DNA of 64,000 nucleotides from Ciona intestinalis (GCF_000224145.3 NW_004190444.2:1-64000), one strand, 5' to 3'; shown: positions 32,127 to 45,094, counted from the stretch's first letter. Made by a program: numbers and translations. Notes: generated from the letters alone by a model not told the origin.

Positions 32127-35100
32127 TTAAATCTGACCATTGAGAACGTCGTCTGTCACATGACTGGGGAGGGTGACCTCCAGGTTGGGGTCGATTGTCA
32201 TGGCAACCTTGATCGTATCCATGGCGTTAACGTTGCCCGCCCATGCACGACGGGTCACCTGATAGAGTGGTAACCGTGGTGACGAATGTGAATGAGGATA
32301 AACTATCATTGATGATGTCATAACTTAACATTGGACTCTAGATTTATAATGGGTGTAGGGGTGATGGGCCAACTCTGGCCTAAACCTCAGATTCCACAGC
32401 ATGCGATTCTCTAAAACCTCACCCATATACAATACTCATGGTTGTAAGTTTGTAACAAACTGCCCCTTGCCCAGATTTCATGAACATATATTACCTTGGA
32501 CAAATCGCACAACCCACACAACACATACATCAATAAACCCCATACTTGTAAATGGGCAAAATGTGTCGTCTATTCTATTCTATGTGTCAATGAGACTTGG
32601 CTGGCTTTGCTCAATTACCCAACAACCAAAATACATTTATATATGCCCCGGTAAATCCATACAGGATACCACAATAAAAATCATACAAAAACTGAAACTT
32701 ATACATACAGTAATATGTATCTATGTATATTGGGTGTTGGCTGATACAGTGGTACACCCCCAACACCCCAATAACCCCCTTACTCACCCCATTACTAACG
32801 TCCCACGCCAGCATTGACCCCGCTTTTAACCCCGCATCCTCAGATCCGTCCAATACGACCCCAAAGCCCCCATTTACCACTTCGCCCCACCCTACTCCAC
32901 TCCCATTAATGCAGGGCCACCCATGTTGCCCCACGAAAGGAATCTCCGATGCAGTTCTGGACTGCCATGTCTGGAAATAAAGATTTCTATGTCAGGATTA
33001 TATAAGGTCTTTATTTCAGAAACAATATACAAAGAGTCAGGATGCTATGAATAACAGAAAAACCAAGTTTAAGTAATAGGATGCTGGAAAAGATGTATAA
33101 TATTATAAAAGGGACAGAAGATACCTCACCCGCACAAAAAGCCGATTCATCATAAATATTGGAAGTCTCGCGATAGGGGCTATCCGTCCCACTGACGTCA
33201 TGGTGGTCCCGACTTATCACAACAGGAGCGCTGATTTTACCCTCGCTGACTGCCTGTTTGGGGGGGGTTTTTTAATAAAAAGGGGGGGGGGTTTATTTTT
33301 TTCAGGGGGGGGGGGGCCCCCCTTCTGGGTTCGAAAAATTTCCAAAAAAGGGGGGCCCCCCAAAAAAGGGGGGGGGGTTTTTTTTGGGGGGAGAACCAGG
33401 GATCCTGGGTTTGAGTCCAGGCCAGGGTCGAGATAAATCACCTGATTAAATGCCTGAGCGATTTTGATGCGTCCTTGTTGGTCAGAATACAAAATACGAG
33501 CCTGAGATCCAACCACTAGTTGGTGATCATGAGCTGCTTGGATCCATTTCAAGTTATCGGAATATTGTTGCATCACTGGGGGGGATATGTTCTGTGGGGG
33601 AGGGCGAGATAAAGACTGCTTAAAACTTGAGTGACTTGTCCATGGTTACCACTATCGAGTCACTAGAGTAATCTTCTGCGTGCGTTATAAAGTGTTTGTG
33701 TAAACAGTATTTAATATTCTAAATGTTCCCATTTACAGGAAACATGATTTACCGAAGAAATCACAAGATACCATTATAGGTTAAACAGAAGCAACAAATG
33801 TAGTGCGTGGATAAGCAGCCAAAGTGCACAGAAACAGCATTATGACATCCCAATATGTATCATGACATCACCTCCTTCATGAGCGACTGAATAACATCAG
33901 CAGCGATCTGATCCGTTTGTTGAAGATCATGTTTACATCCGGAGGTACAAACCCATCGGAATGGACCAAACCCAAGGGAGAAGATGTCACTAGGAGATTA
34001 AAAGGTGTAATAGGACAATGTAATATCTTATGTTATATATGAAAGAGGTCTTCAGTAAAATACCCGATGTGTAGCAATATTAAGTATTACTTTTCAGGTA
34101 GTATTCTGAGATCCTACAGTGAGACATGTCATTGGCATTGTGACTTGGGCCACAGTTGGCATATCACCAACACACCCAGGGTGCTACAACCCATTAGTGA
34201 CACAATACACATTGCAGCAATGTACGTTAAGTGTCATGCCCGAAGACACATACACCAGTATTAAGCATTGAACTTAATATCTTTTGGTTATGATGCAAGC
34301 GTCTAACCACCGAACCCACAGTGCTGATAACTGTAATCTAAAATTGAACCATACAAAAACACTAACAAACACAGGGTGCTACAACCCATTTGTGACCACT
34401 GGGAAAACTTTAAAATTACACAAGCGAAACCACCCACCCCATTATATGCTGCACATAAGATGGATATTTAAACTTTGTTGTTGTTGATGTTGAAACTTCA
34501 CCTTCCACCAAAACATCTCCACCTGCTTGCTTGGCTTCAAATAAGAAGGCGTTCCCGTAATCCCAGAAGTGGAGCCCTCCAGTGGTCAGTTTGTTGATGG
34601 CTGTTACTTGGCGGCGTAATCTGTAATATACATCATGCTCACTGTCGAGTTATAACANNNNNNNNNNNNNNNNNNNNNNNNNNNNNNNNNNNNNNNNNNN
34701 NNNNNNNNNNNNNNNNNNNNNNNNNNNNNNNNNNNNNNNNNNNNNNNNNNNNNNNNNNNNNNNNNNNNNNNNNNNNNNNNNNATCCACGAGGCATTCACC
34801 CGTCTCTTCGTAAATCTCAACCAAACGTTCCCTGTAAGAAGAAAGTTCAAAATTACACAAAATTTCTAAAAAACTTTAAAAAAACAGTAAGAATTCCAAA
34901 AAATATGAAAAATTTAAAAAAGCACATCAAGTATTCATCTCATCTTACATCAACAATGTTCCAATAAAAAATTAAAGAAGTACTGCATAAATACTTGAAT
35001 GTAACTTACTTTATCATTGCGTGAAACGACAGTCATTATAACCAAAAACGACAGTCGTTATAACGGAAAACGACAGGCGTTATAACATGGGTATTCATAC

Positions 35101-38100
35101 ACCTCGCGTCAGCTTACGAGAGTATGTTACTTTGTGGGCGATTATTTACTTATCAAAAAATAACATTTTCCCGAATTCCCATAAGCATTAAGTCCCCTTA
35201 CCATAAATCAACTATGTTTCCATGGTACCCGATGCTGACAACCTCCCCCCCGCCCCGGGCATCCCGCAACATCCGGATCAAATCATCGAGATCCGATGTT
35301 TTCTTCATCAGCCAACCTTGGTTGTATCGCTTGTTGAGAGCGGTCTCGTCAATCTGGTGGTAAATGTGGAGATATGTCACTATAACATGGGTATTGTGGT
35401 GTAGCGGGGAAAGTGTTCATTATAACACATGCATGAAGGTGGTCAATCTGGTGGAGTTGGCGAAATAATGGGGTGGATGTGCGAATATAAACTTTGCATG
35501 GGGGGGTATCGACAGTCGTTATAACGACCACTGGGTTGGAGCTATTACAGCTGAGTTTATTGCTAAAGCATCCATACACCAACAACAATAGCAGTACTAG
35601 CGCTTTAGCAGTAGACAGCTTTGGATTAATGCCTTCTGGCCAGCACTTTGAACACTAACCTAAAAAATCAAATCACAAATCTGCTGACTAATCAATCTGC
35701 CAATCACAAAACACCGAGTCATTTAATCTGAGTCATAATTTGAAACAATACAAATAATGAGTCATCCAATCAGCATTATGACATCACCACACAGCATTTG
35801 TTGGTGATTATGACATCACATACCTCTGCTATTATTCCAACACAACCAGCTATTGTTGCAGCTTTAGCTTGAGCCCCACTCATACCCCCTAACCCGCTTG
35901 TGAGGAAAACTTTTCCACGCAGGTTTTCCACGTTGAGGTATTTGCGCCCTGGGAATAGATATCATATTATGTTATTTATAGATATCATATTAATGGTTAT
36001 ATAGATATCATATTAATTAATATATAGATATCATATTAATGGTTATATAGATATCATATTAATTGTTATATAGATATCATATTAATGGTTATAAGAACAT
36101 TCTGCTGCTGTTGGTACCAGGCAATCTGTAATGCCTAAAACAGCTCTACTGGTATAAACGTTAACTTGATTGCATCACTGTTTTGTTTGCAATACGGCAA
36201 TACATCACCTAAGTATGACAATTTGGACAACTTATTAGTGACCACTGGGTTGGAGCAATTACTGTTATATGTCTTGCTCAAGAACACATTCGCCCACAAT
36301 AACATTAGCCTCGAACCCTGTAACTTTTGCTAATTTTCATTATTTTGCCGATAAGTTTCTTTCCCAAGGACATATATGCCTACAGCTACAACAGATATTT
36401 AGAATTTAGTTTACAACTCTGTTAAACCTTACCTGCATTCATAACAGTGATGGTGGTCCCGTGAACTATTCCTTGTGGACCAATGTAACAATAACTACCC
36501 GCAGTCATCTGTCCGTACATGGTAACACCCATGGCAAACATGCGGTCGTAGTCAGCAGAAGTGGAGTAGTTGGGGATCACCATTCCTGTCGTAGAGGGTA
36601 ATGTTGGGTTATTTATAAATACATCAATCAATGACACACTAGATATTCTTGGAGGAGAAATTTTATGAATCGGGTTTTTTTTTGTGGCTGGTAATTTGGA
36701 CACCCCATTATCTAGGTTGGAGCAATTGCCGTTAAGTGTCTTGTCCAATGACACATACGCCCACAATGGTAGCAGCTTTGAGCATTGAACCCGGTGTTGT
36801 GATTATTTTTTCCAACCAATGAATTTGAGCCAAGCAATATTGCGCAATCACCGCTTGGTACAAATACTACATGAAGTCTCTTAAATATTAAACAGTTGGA
36901 AAATATCCCACGGCAAAATATTTTTTAACACATTTTGCACAATACCTGTTAGGTACAAAACCACAACCTAACCACTGCACCTGCTATTTCTATGCTTACC
37001 GTTGGTTATCACCACACGAGGAGCTGAAGAGTTGCTTGGGAACAAACCTTGTGGGTGACCGGAGCACATTACGAGGGTTTGGTTGGTGGTGAGACGGGAT
37101 AAATAACCCATGGTTAGCCAGAACTGGAAAGAAAGATGGTTTGTAACTTGGGTGTAAGGGTATATTCTATATGGGTGAGGTTCTACAGTGAGGCATGCCA
37201 TGGGACCTGGGATTTACGCCAGAGTTGGCCATTACCTCAACATTGTATATACACATTCTATACTATTCTATAAGGGTAAGTTCAGGTGCCTATCTTTTTA
37301 GACAATGTACCCATGTTATTACTTCTAGTTGGCGCGGTTAACCTGTTACTATGTGTACCCACATTATCTTTATATATCATAATTGATTCCAAGACATACA
37401 TAGACATGTAAGCGTTATGTGTCTATGGCTATGAGTAATGCACTATGACAAGGCATTTAGATCAGGATTTGCCCATCACCTACTGGAATATCTTACAAAG
37501 CAGATACATAATCATCAAACAACAGTCGTGTACCCACTTGTGCCCAGTTACTGAAGACTTGTCCATTTCCCCCATATGTTACCAACTCATGGGGGTACTG
37601 TAATGTAAATGCATTGGTTTACTAACTTTGTATAATAAATGCATTGGTTTACTAACTGCGTATAATAAATGCATTGGTTTACTAACTGCGTATAATAAAT
37701 GTATTGGTTTAAATACAAAGAAGGTTCTTTTAAATGCACTATAAAAGTTCAGAATGACATGACATTATGTTATAATTAAGTGCACAAATTTTACAATAAC
37801 AGTCAAAGGGTTTAAGAACTACTGTAGTAGGTGAACCAACCAAATCAAATGGTGACCAAGGGGTTGAGAGGTACTGACTTAATCATTTATTGCTCTTCCT
37901 TTATCTACTATCTTTAAATAGTATGATTTTCGCGATCGTTTTTAACAAAAAATAAATAAAAGGTTGCTTTATACTCACCTGCGCAACTACATGGTCGAGG
38001 TTGTTCATTATCATTAACATGATGGCTGCTGCATGTTTACATACGCATGGGTAAGCATCTATATGGTAGGCCCTGTGGGAGATATTAAGCGTTTGTACTT

Positions 38101-39515
38101 ATTTTATTCTTTGGTTGCAAGGCAAGCACCTGACTACTTGGCCCTGAATATTTAAAAAATGTTGAGTTTAAGTAGTTGTTCACAACTATATCACATTTCA
38201 TCATTCAGTTAAAACGTGCTGACCGTACATTAATATTCAATCGCAGTTTCCTTTGCAACAATAAATTTAGTTGTATTTGAACGACATTTCATTATTTTTG
38301 ACAGCTATTTTTACAAAGTGTCAACAAAACAATAACCTTGATTTGGTTGCACCACTTTTTACAGGTGTTTATATAAGTTAAATAAAGATTTTGACAGTTA
38401 TTTTTTGTCAACAAAATAATAAGATATATATAATCAGTTAAATATCCTTGAATTGGTTGCACCACTTTTCAAATACACCGAACCCCTCATATAACAACCA
38501 AACATCTTACTTCAGTTGAAACTGAGGCAACAGCCGGTACATGTAAATATGGCCGTAGTTTCTCAATTCTTCTGCAAATTCTGTCGCCAACAATTTATGA
38601 TGTTTTGGTGCAAAATAACGAAGTGCGTTCTTTATTGCCGTCTGTAATATTGTTAGGTTATTGAATCAATCATATTGGTTCAAAAATCTAAGATCCCATG
38701 CCGTGTTACAGTGTAGGAACTCACTCATATAGAAAAGAAACTACATCATAGGGCATGTAATAGTTCTTCTATGGTAACAAATATGGTGATATAAATACAA
38801 TACGCATCTACCAGTTGATACAGTAGAAGCGAATATTGCTGCAGAAACTACTTAACACCTTGGCACTTTTGGGGTAATGGGCCAACTCTGGTCTAAATCC
38901 CAGGTTCCATGACGTGCCTCGCTGTAGGACCTTACCCATATACAATGTTGGGGTATTAGACCAACTCTTGCCTAAATCTCAGATCCCATGCCGTGCCTCA
39001 CCCATATAGAATAGAATGTGCATCCCATGGCGTGCCTCGCTGTAGGACCTCACTCATATAGAATAGAATGTGCATATACAAAATTGGGGTAATGGACAAC
39101 TCTGGTCTAAATCCCAGCTTCCATGGCATGCCTCACTGTAGGACCTCACCCATATAGAATAGAATGTGCATATACAATGTTGGGGTAATGGGCCAACTCT
39201 GGTCTAAATCCCAGACCCAATGGCATGCCTCACTGTAGGACCTTACCCATATAGAATAGAATGTGCATATACAGTGCTGGGGTAATGGGCCAAGTATGGC
39301 CTAAATCCCAGATCCCATGGCATGTCACCCATTAAAACATACAATACAAACTTCATCCCGCCACCTGAATACCATGGGCAATTTCTTACCTTCCTTTCCT
39401 CCTCAGACAAGTTGTTGTTACGAAACGGAGCATGAGGTATAGATGTATCTCGTGGTTTAAGTTCAGGAAGTTGATCAGGAATCCCGTTACATAAAACTTT
39501 TAATTCAGCCATCAT
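32127..39515 (-). CDS. UROC1: Urocanate hydratase (UROC1), 15 exons seen, one apparent frameshift
   Basis: NAD-dependent enzyme of histidine breakdown that converts urocanate to imidazolone propionate in the cytosol. Exons: 39515-39390, 38641-38511, 38072-37979, 37597-37538, 37123-37000, 36585-36433, 35948-35824, 35353-35202, 34831-34783 (runs into Ns), 34620-34438, 33989-33872, 33591-33442, 33253-33130, 32970-32788, 32258-32127. Close matches to human include YPHELVTYGGNGQVFSNWAQ, GVTMYGQMTAGSYCYIGPQG, GKVFLTSGLGGMSGAQAKAA, FGPFRWVCTSG, VVISRDHHDVSGTDSPYRET and GVGWGEVVNGGFGVVLDG. Exon 14 has one extra base near 32906-32910, between VALH and NGSGVGWGE, which breaks the frame. About 43 residues (the DQTSCHNPFNGGYY region in human) fall in the gap. 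A second ATG at 39512 is equally possible as the start. Confidence 0.92.
33259..33400. other. Poly-G/poly-T low-quality-looking sequence in UROC1 intron
   Basis: Runs of 8-12 G are mixed with T, A and C runs, including GGGGGGCCCCCC blocks. A degraded 40-bp minisatellite unit (AGAACCAGGGATCCTGGG) follows at about 33393-33425. It resembles a misassembled or poorly read tandem repeat rather than natural sequence. Confidence 0.6.
34658..34782. other. Assembly gap (125 N) inside UROC1
   Basis: The left flank ends in CATGCTCACTGTCGAGTTAT, the satellite core, and the right flank is coding exon 9. The gap hides the end of exon 9 and most of an intron. Confidence 0.95.
35955..36092 (+). repeat. 23-bp AT-rich tandem repeat
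   Basis: AGATATCATATTAATGGTTA recurs about five times at 23-bp spacing, alternating GG, TAA and TG variants. It lies in the UROC1 intron beside exon 7. Confidence 0.85.
36690..36800 (-). repeat. SINE body fragment, antisense, in UROC1 intron
   Basis: GGTTGGAGCAATTGCCGTTA, AGTGTCTTGTCCAATGACAC and ACGCCCACAATGGTAGCAGC are the reverse complement of the SINE body. No 3-prime module is attached. Confidence 0.65.
37611..37710 (+). repeat. 30-bp tandem repeat, four units
   Basis: GCATTGGTTTACTAACTGCG followed by TATAATAAAT repeats at exactly 30 bp (37611, 37641, 37671, 37701). It lies next to UROC1 exon 4. Confidence 0.88.
38870..39320 (-). repeat. Array of the CCATATAGAATAGAATGTGC repeat
   Basis: About five tandem units, each around 95 bp, contain TTGGGGTAATGGGCCAACTC, TGGTCTAAATCCCAG, CATGGCATGCCTCACTGTAG and GACCTCACCCATATAGAATA. 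Other copies are at 58120-58310, 60165-60310 and 61865-62150. The array fills much of UROC1 intron 1. Confidence 0.85.
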
Positions 39516-41757
39516 TGTATATTGCTCTACCCCTACTTTCCTAACAGTAACACAGAAATGAGTAAAATAATTTTATTAATCACAAAAGCAGGGCTTATTG
39601 AAGAATTAAAAGCTCTCTGTGTAAGATAGAAGCGTCACTTTATATTCGAACCAACCACAACAAAGAACTCAACAACGAGGAAAAAGTTGTGTAAAATAAA
39701 TACAAAAAAATCACGAAAAACGTTTTTTCTTTGTAAAAGGAAAATATTTTAAAATAAGGTCAAACCTTCTGAAAATATTAATTTTGGGCAAAATAAACAT
39801 CCATTGTTGTAAGAGGGACAGTGGTATGATAATGCAATATTGTGTGCTACATAATAATTGGTTTTCCACATAGGCGCCAAACTCTTAAACACAGGGAAGG
39901 CAGGGATAGTTTGACACAATCCTGTGTCTAACTTATTGGTTGTAATGTTTAATGCATTGCAGAAATTCCAGGGGTATGCCCGCCCACCCTGCCACCCCAG
40001 GTATGGTGCCCATGGTTTCACATCCCTTTAAATAAGTGCATGTGAAACAAGCTAGCAAGATTTGACTCTTAATGTGAACAAATGCTGAAAAAATTGAACG
40101 GGATTTTTTCGGATCAAAGTCAGGAATTAAAATGGAACTGTGAAGATGACTCATCAAAATATTTCATGATTCAGCAAAAATAAAATAAAGAACAAGAGAG
40201 CAAAGTTTAAAATGTGCCACAATTCAACCTGAACATAAAAATAATATAACATCAAACTGCTACGAGTAATTTGCTGCAATATTAGCTTTTAGGGTTTCCC
40301 AACTTTTTAGGGGTCACAAGTTTTTGTAAATTTTCTATCACCGCAATCTTATGCCAAATTCAATTTATTATAGGCAACTAACCAAAAAAATAATATGTTC
40401 CAGTTTTAGTAATATTGTTGCGGACCATTGTTAACTTTGAATGTGACCCTTTTAGTTTGGGAAACCCTGGCTCTTATGGAATGATATTTTGATAAGCAGA
40501 AATACCAACTAACACAGTGGTTCTAAATCTTAACTGAGTGGCCACAAATAGTAGGCATTTAAAATTTGGGTGGAAAATGAAAATAAGTTGACCAAAATGG
40601 TTTTTAAGTTTCAGTCAAAATGTGAGGGTGTGACTGTGAACATAGACAGAACATAACACAAACTTAGAAGGGGAGGCGTTTTAAGGAACCACTGGTTAAA
40701 GATTAATGTCAGTTTGCTTAAAATTTCAATAATTTGGTAACAAAAAAATTTAATAGTTTACGTTTTTAAAATAGGCAGCAATAAAAAAATAATTTTGTGA
40801 CAATGAACCAAAAGCCCCAGGTCCCTAGATGTGCCACACTACGACCTCACCCATATATAATAAGACAAGGTGTTAGAGTGATTTAAACTAGTGGTCACAG
40901 TTTTGGTAGGCGGCAAAATAAATTGCACAATAACGAACATGATTGGGGTACCTTCAGTACAACAAAGAGACTATAAAGATCATATTAAACTTCATAAAGA
41001 TCATATAAATACCAAGCCATATATCCCGCAAGCAGCAATGCAAGATCTTATGTGAAAAATTCAAATTTAAACGTTTTCTCAAAAAAGAGAAAAATTGTAG
41101 GAAAAACGACAAAGGCTTTTTATAATCATGCAATAGGAGTTAACGTATTTCATTGTAGTTTGTATGAATAAACAATGGGCATTGTGACATAACCAAACAA
41201 TGACATCATAATTTGCATTGTTATGAATAAATTGCTTATTGTGATGTGGCAGCATTGTTGATATAATTATAATACGCAGCAGATCATAGGCATAGGCGTC
41301 ACGTTGGGGTCGTCTGGGATGACATAATTATGTCTAATTTTTAAACAGGGTGACATTTTGTTTTGGCACCCAAGTTTTTGCTCCAAAACTGCTCTTATCC
41401 TGCTGTTAGGTGTCTATACAAACAAGCAGAGCCAAAGTATATTGCATTCACCACATTAATCAATGAGGTTCCCTATGTTTGACAAATATGAGTATAACTG
41501 CATTTTAACAATGTCACCCCAAATTTTGTCTAAAATTTCCAATCATGACGCCCATAGTCTTTGGGTGATATAACATGGAATATACAAGGACACATGTTAA
41601 CTTTAGGTGCCTTAGTGCAACATTCACAGCAGATTCATATCAAGATACAGCTTATAAGGGTTAGATGGTCTAGAAATCAACTAGAAAATAAGTACGGCAT
41701 AAAATCAGGATCTTAATATACAAAGATTCGTAAATTTGCGCTAATTTAAGATTTCAA
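39516..41757. other. Intergenic DNA between UROC1 and LRCH
   Basis: No coding exon or high-copy repeat array is recognised in this 2.2 kb. It should contain the UROC1 promoter (near 39516) and the LRCH 3-prime UTR (left of 41758). A short CATATTAAACTTCATAAAGA duplication lies near 40980. Confidence 0.45.
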
Positions 41758-43545
41758 TCAAGAAGAAATGATTTTTTTAACAGGACTGCTTGTGCTTGTT
41801 CTGGCATAAGATACTTTAACAGAGGGCGCTGGGGTGGAGTGGTCTTGGGATTTATGTTTATCGAGTTTTAGTAATTCCTTCACGCACTCTGTAACATGTG
41901 GAATATTGCGCTCATGCAGAATATCAGTTGAATCACAAAGTCGCTTCGGGTTCACCCCGAGCTTCGTGCACGCATCTAGAAAGTTGTCCACGTTCCGCCG
42001 ACACTTGGCCATAGATAACTTAGGAACAGCAGGGGACGGAACATGAATCGTTGGGATGGAACGAGCTTTCAGATGATTCGCGAGGTGGCATAAGATGACA
42101 CCGTCCGCTAACGCTGGCATCAGGTCTGGCGGTAACGGCATCTTTAACCTTGATGCAATGCTCTCACGAAGGCCTTCTAACATTTCCATTTCTTCGTAAA
42201 TTTTCTCCGTTCTTCTTCTCATTGTGAAAGACATCTGGTCGGTGTCCGTGTGTTTCTTTCGATGGGCCGTGCGCGGTTTAATAACCTCCAAGAAATGTGG
42301 TTGCTCGTGCGAACTTAATCTTTTTGACTTCTGGTCCTTAACAAGCGGGGTATACCCCGGGAATGATGAAGTTGTACTTATCTTTGCTTCCCGGGAGTTA
42401 CGACGATTGTGATTCACATTCGTAACATTCTCATGAACATGAGCGTTATCACGTGCAAGACTCATGTTTTCCTTTTCCTGTTTCACGGTGTCTTTTATAA
42501 TATCTGCCACACTTTGCTTTCGAGGGGTTTTTACTTCTTTACTTTGAGATTTTTTCGGGGATTTTTTCTTCGGTGATTGTCGTTTTGGTGAGGATGCGCT
42601 TTTCGGTCTCTTAGTAGGGGATTCCCGCATTACTCCATTTGTCTGTGCTTTGACAGGAGACATGTTTTCAACCGGGCTATCGACAAATATTTCTTCCTCT
42701 TCAGGCAGTACGTTGGATATTGCGTTGAGTGCTTCACTTACACCAAGTGCAGCTGTAACTTGTGAAACCAAATCATCGGGCTTCTTGGAAGAAAATGCAT
42801 TTTCTTGCATTCTCTGGCTCTTGGCAACTTCTAGCTGGAGGGATTTGAACAAGTGGACTCTTCCTTTCTTTAGAACTTTCAATGGAGGCGACACTAATGG
42901 GTTATCATGGACAATTAGCTGTTGCAGTGAAGTTATATCATCGAAACAAAGTGGGATTGAAGAAATCTTGTTGGAACTTGCGTCTAAATGTACGAGAGAT
43001 AATTTTGACAGCTCATCAGGTAAAATAGAAATATTATTTCTTGACACATCGAGATGTAATAGTGACTCCATGTCGCCCACTTGTGGAGGGATGCGGTCGA
43101 TCTGGTTTCCGCTAACATCGAGTTCTTGAAGTCGTTTCAATTTCCCGACTTCATCTGGGATAGAAACAACATTATTGTTACTTAATTTCAACATAACGAG
43201 TGACTTCATTTCGCTGATAGAAGCGGGAAGATGGGACAAAAAGTTGTTGCTAAGATCAAGGACTCTTATTAGCCGCATCCGGAGTAAAAACTCGGGAATA
43301 GTTTTGATGAGGTTCCGTGACATCACGACGCTCCGTAACGAGTGCCATTCGCAAATATCCAACGGTACTTCAGTTAAATAGTTTCCAGTAAAGTCAAGCA
43401 TGCAGGTGTCCAGCAGAAAGTGTCCTTCTCCACTTAAATCTAGGTCTTTTAACCTCCGATTTGTGGCGATCAGGGTTCCAGAGAATTGAGCATCTTCGAG
43501 TATCTTCTCGTTGCTCCGTGCAGATAAATGATGAGCAATCATCAC
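41758..43545 (-). CDS. LRCH: LRCH protein: leucine-rich repeats plus calponin-homology domain, intronless
   Basis: 595 aa in one exon. Residues about 40-230 form eight or nine leucine-rich repeats, for example LRSVVMSRNLIKTIPEFLLR, IRVLDLSNNFLSHLPASISE and RLQELDVSGNQIDRIPPQVG. A basic disordered stretch follows, with SPKRQSPKKKSPKKSQSKEV. A C-terminal calponin-homology domain (about 450-560) has ADGVILCHLANHLKARSIP and KCRRNVDNFLDACTKLGVNP. This order is diagnostic of LRCH1-4, which act at the cortex with septins, actin and DOCK proteins. I cannot say which vertebrate paralogue it matches, and one pre-duplication gene is expected in a tunicate. Vertebrate LRCH genes have many introns and this copy has none. 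A second ATG at 43542 is possible. Confidence 0.9.
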   Translation of the reverse strand: MMIAHHLSARSNEKILEDAQFSGTLIATNRRLKDLDLSGEGHFLLDTCMLDFTGNYLTEVPLDICEWHSLRSVVMSRNLIKTIPEFLLRMRLIRVLDLSNNFLSHLPASISEMKSLVMLKLSNNNVVSIPDEVGKLKRLQELDVSGNQIDRIPPQVGDMESLLHLDVSRNNISILPDELSKLSLVHLDASSNKISSIPLCFDDITSLQQLIVHDNPLVSPPLKVLKKGRVHLFKSLQLEVAKSQRMQENAFSSKKPDDLVSQVTAALGVSEALNAISNVLPEEEEIFVDSPVENMSPVKAQTNGVMRESPTKRPKSASSPKRQSPKKKSPKKSQSKEVKTPRKQSVADIIKDTVKQEKENMSLARDNAHVHENVTNVNHNRRNSREAKISTTSSFPGYTPLVKDQKSKRLSSHEQPHFLEVIKPRTAHRKKHTDTDQMSFTMRRRTEKIYEEMEMLEGLRESIASRLKMPLPPDLMPALADGVILCHLANHLKARSIPTIHVPSPAVPKLSMAKCRRNVDNFLDACTKLGVNPKRLCDSTDILHERNIPHVTECVKELLKLDKHKSQDHSTPAPSVKVSYARTSTSSPVKKIISS

Positions 43546-44781
43546 TTTACATTGAGATTATTATTAAACTGAACAACTGTGGTAAACAATATATTTTGTA
43601 ACTTCTGTAACTGTTTGAAAAATATAAAGTAAATGGCTGGTGAATGTTTGAATATAACAACTGTGTACGCTGGGAATATTATTAAACTAGACAATTATTG
43701 ATAAAATATTGAACCATAATATATATGATTAAATATGAAGTAATGATAAACAGTCTATTAACAATATGATAACTATCACTCACTGCTAACACTTTCAAAT
43801 TATTATTTTACTAAATAACTGTAAATAAAATTTTAAACTAAATATATTGATTCAATTTTTCAAATATAATATTATACATGAAATTGTAATACATGAAATT
43901 GAACCAAAAACCATAATAACAACATGTCCGAAACTTTTTAATATAAACAAGTTATTAAAATAATACGATTTTCACCATAGGAAAAAGCCAAAGCACATTG
44001 CCGATTGCCATAACGTGGCCTTGAAATTAAAATTGAATCAATAAAGTTAATCACCAACAAACAAAACTAAATCAATATATTAAACAAAGAGGTCCCTGCT
44101 ACTATTGCAGTAAACGGTAACTGTATATTTAAATGAAATATAAACAAGGAACAGATGCTTATACAAACACCTAATATCCCTTATCTATACAGAGTATCTG
44201 TGTTGTATTATATGAGCTAAAACAAACCAGTTCCTAATTACAAAATCTTCATATATATTTAGTGTAGCAAATTTATTTAATATGAAAAATAAATTTAAAA
44301 AATGCGTTTTTAATTTTTTTTAATACTACCTTAAAAATGACATTTATGATTATTTTCTGTACAATTTTTCTAGTTAAATATAAACTACAAGAGATACTTA
44401 TTGACTAGAACGGAATATTTTCTTAAAAGTTACGTAATTTTACGAATTATAATAAAAACAAACCAACAACGAAATCACAAACACACCCACGACGTCATTA
44501 CACGCTTCAGTGATTCCACAACAATAGTGCTGCCAGGCTAAAAATAGTTTCCTGGTTTTATTTGATTTCTATAACAGAAAGTAACGGATGTTAATATTTT
44601 AAATTCGAGTTTGTGTTCCATAAGTTTTAATATTTTTTTTCAATACAGTTTGGTGCCGTATGTCAGGTGTTAAAAAGCTCACATCGTAACTAAAGGGTAC
44701 TCGGTTCGACGCCCAATGCGGCTACTATTGTATGCGCGTGTGTATTTTCGAAACAAACCAAAGAATCATTTATGAATATAA

Positions 44782-45075
44782 ACTACTTTATCCCGTGTGG
44801 CCAGAAAACGACAGTCGTTATCACACGGAACACCTCGTGCCAGCTTACGAGTTAGGAGTTACCATGTACGTTACTTTGTGGGTAATTAATTTTTTGGATT
44901 TTTTTTATGTGTGGCTGACAATTCGGACAACCCATTGGTGACCACTAGGTTAGAGCAATATTCGTTAAGTGTCTTGCCCAAGGACACATACGCCACAATG
45001 GTAGCAGCGTCGAGCCTTGAACCCATTACCTATCGGTTACAGGCAGGCGCGCTAACCAGTATGCCACGGCGCCGG
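44782..45075 (-). mobile_element. Full-length tRNA-derived composite SINE
   Basis: Read on the minus strand, GGCGCCGTGGCATACTGGTT (A-box region) is followed by GGTTCAAGGCTCGACGCTGC (B-box region), the body AACGAATATTGCTCTAACC, then the second module AGTAACGTACATGGTAAC and GCACGAGGTG. The tRNA head plus a distinct 3-prime module marks a composite SINE. Non-coding. Confidence 0.8.
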
Positions 45076-45094
45076 TAAACTTTTGAACAAATGT

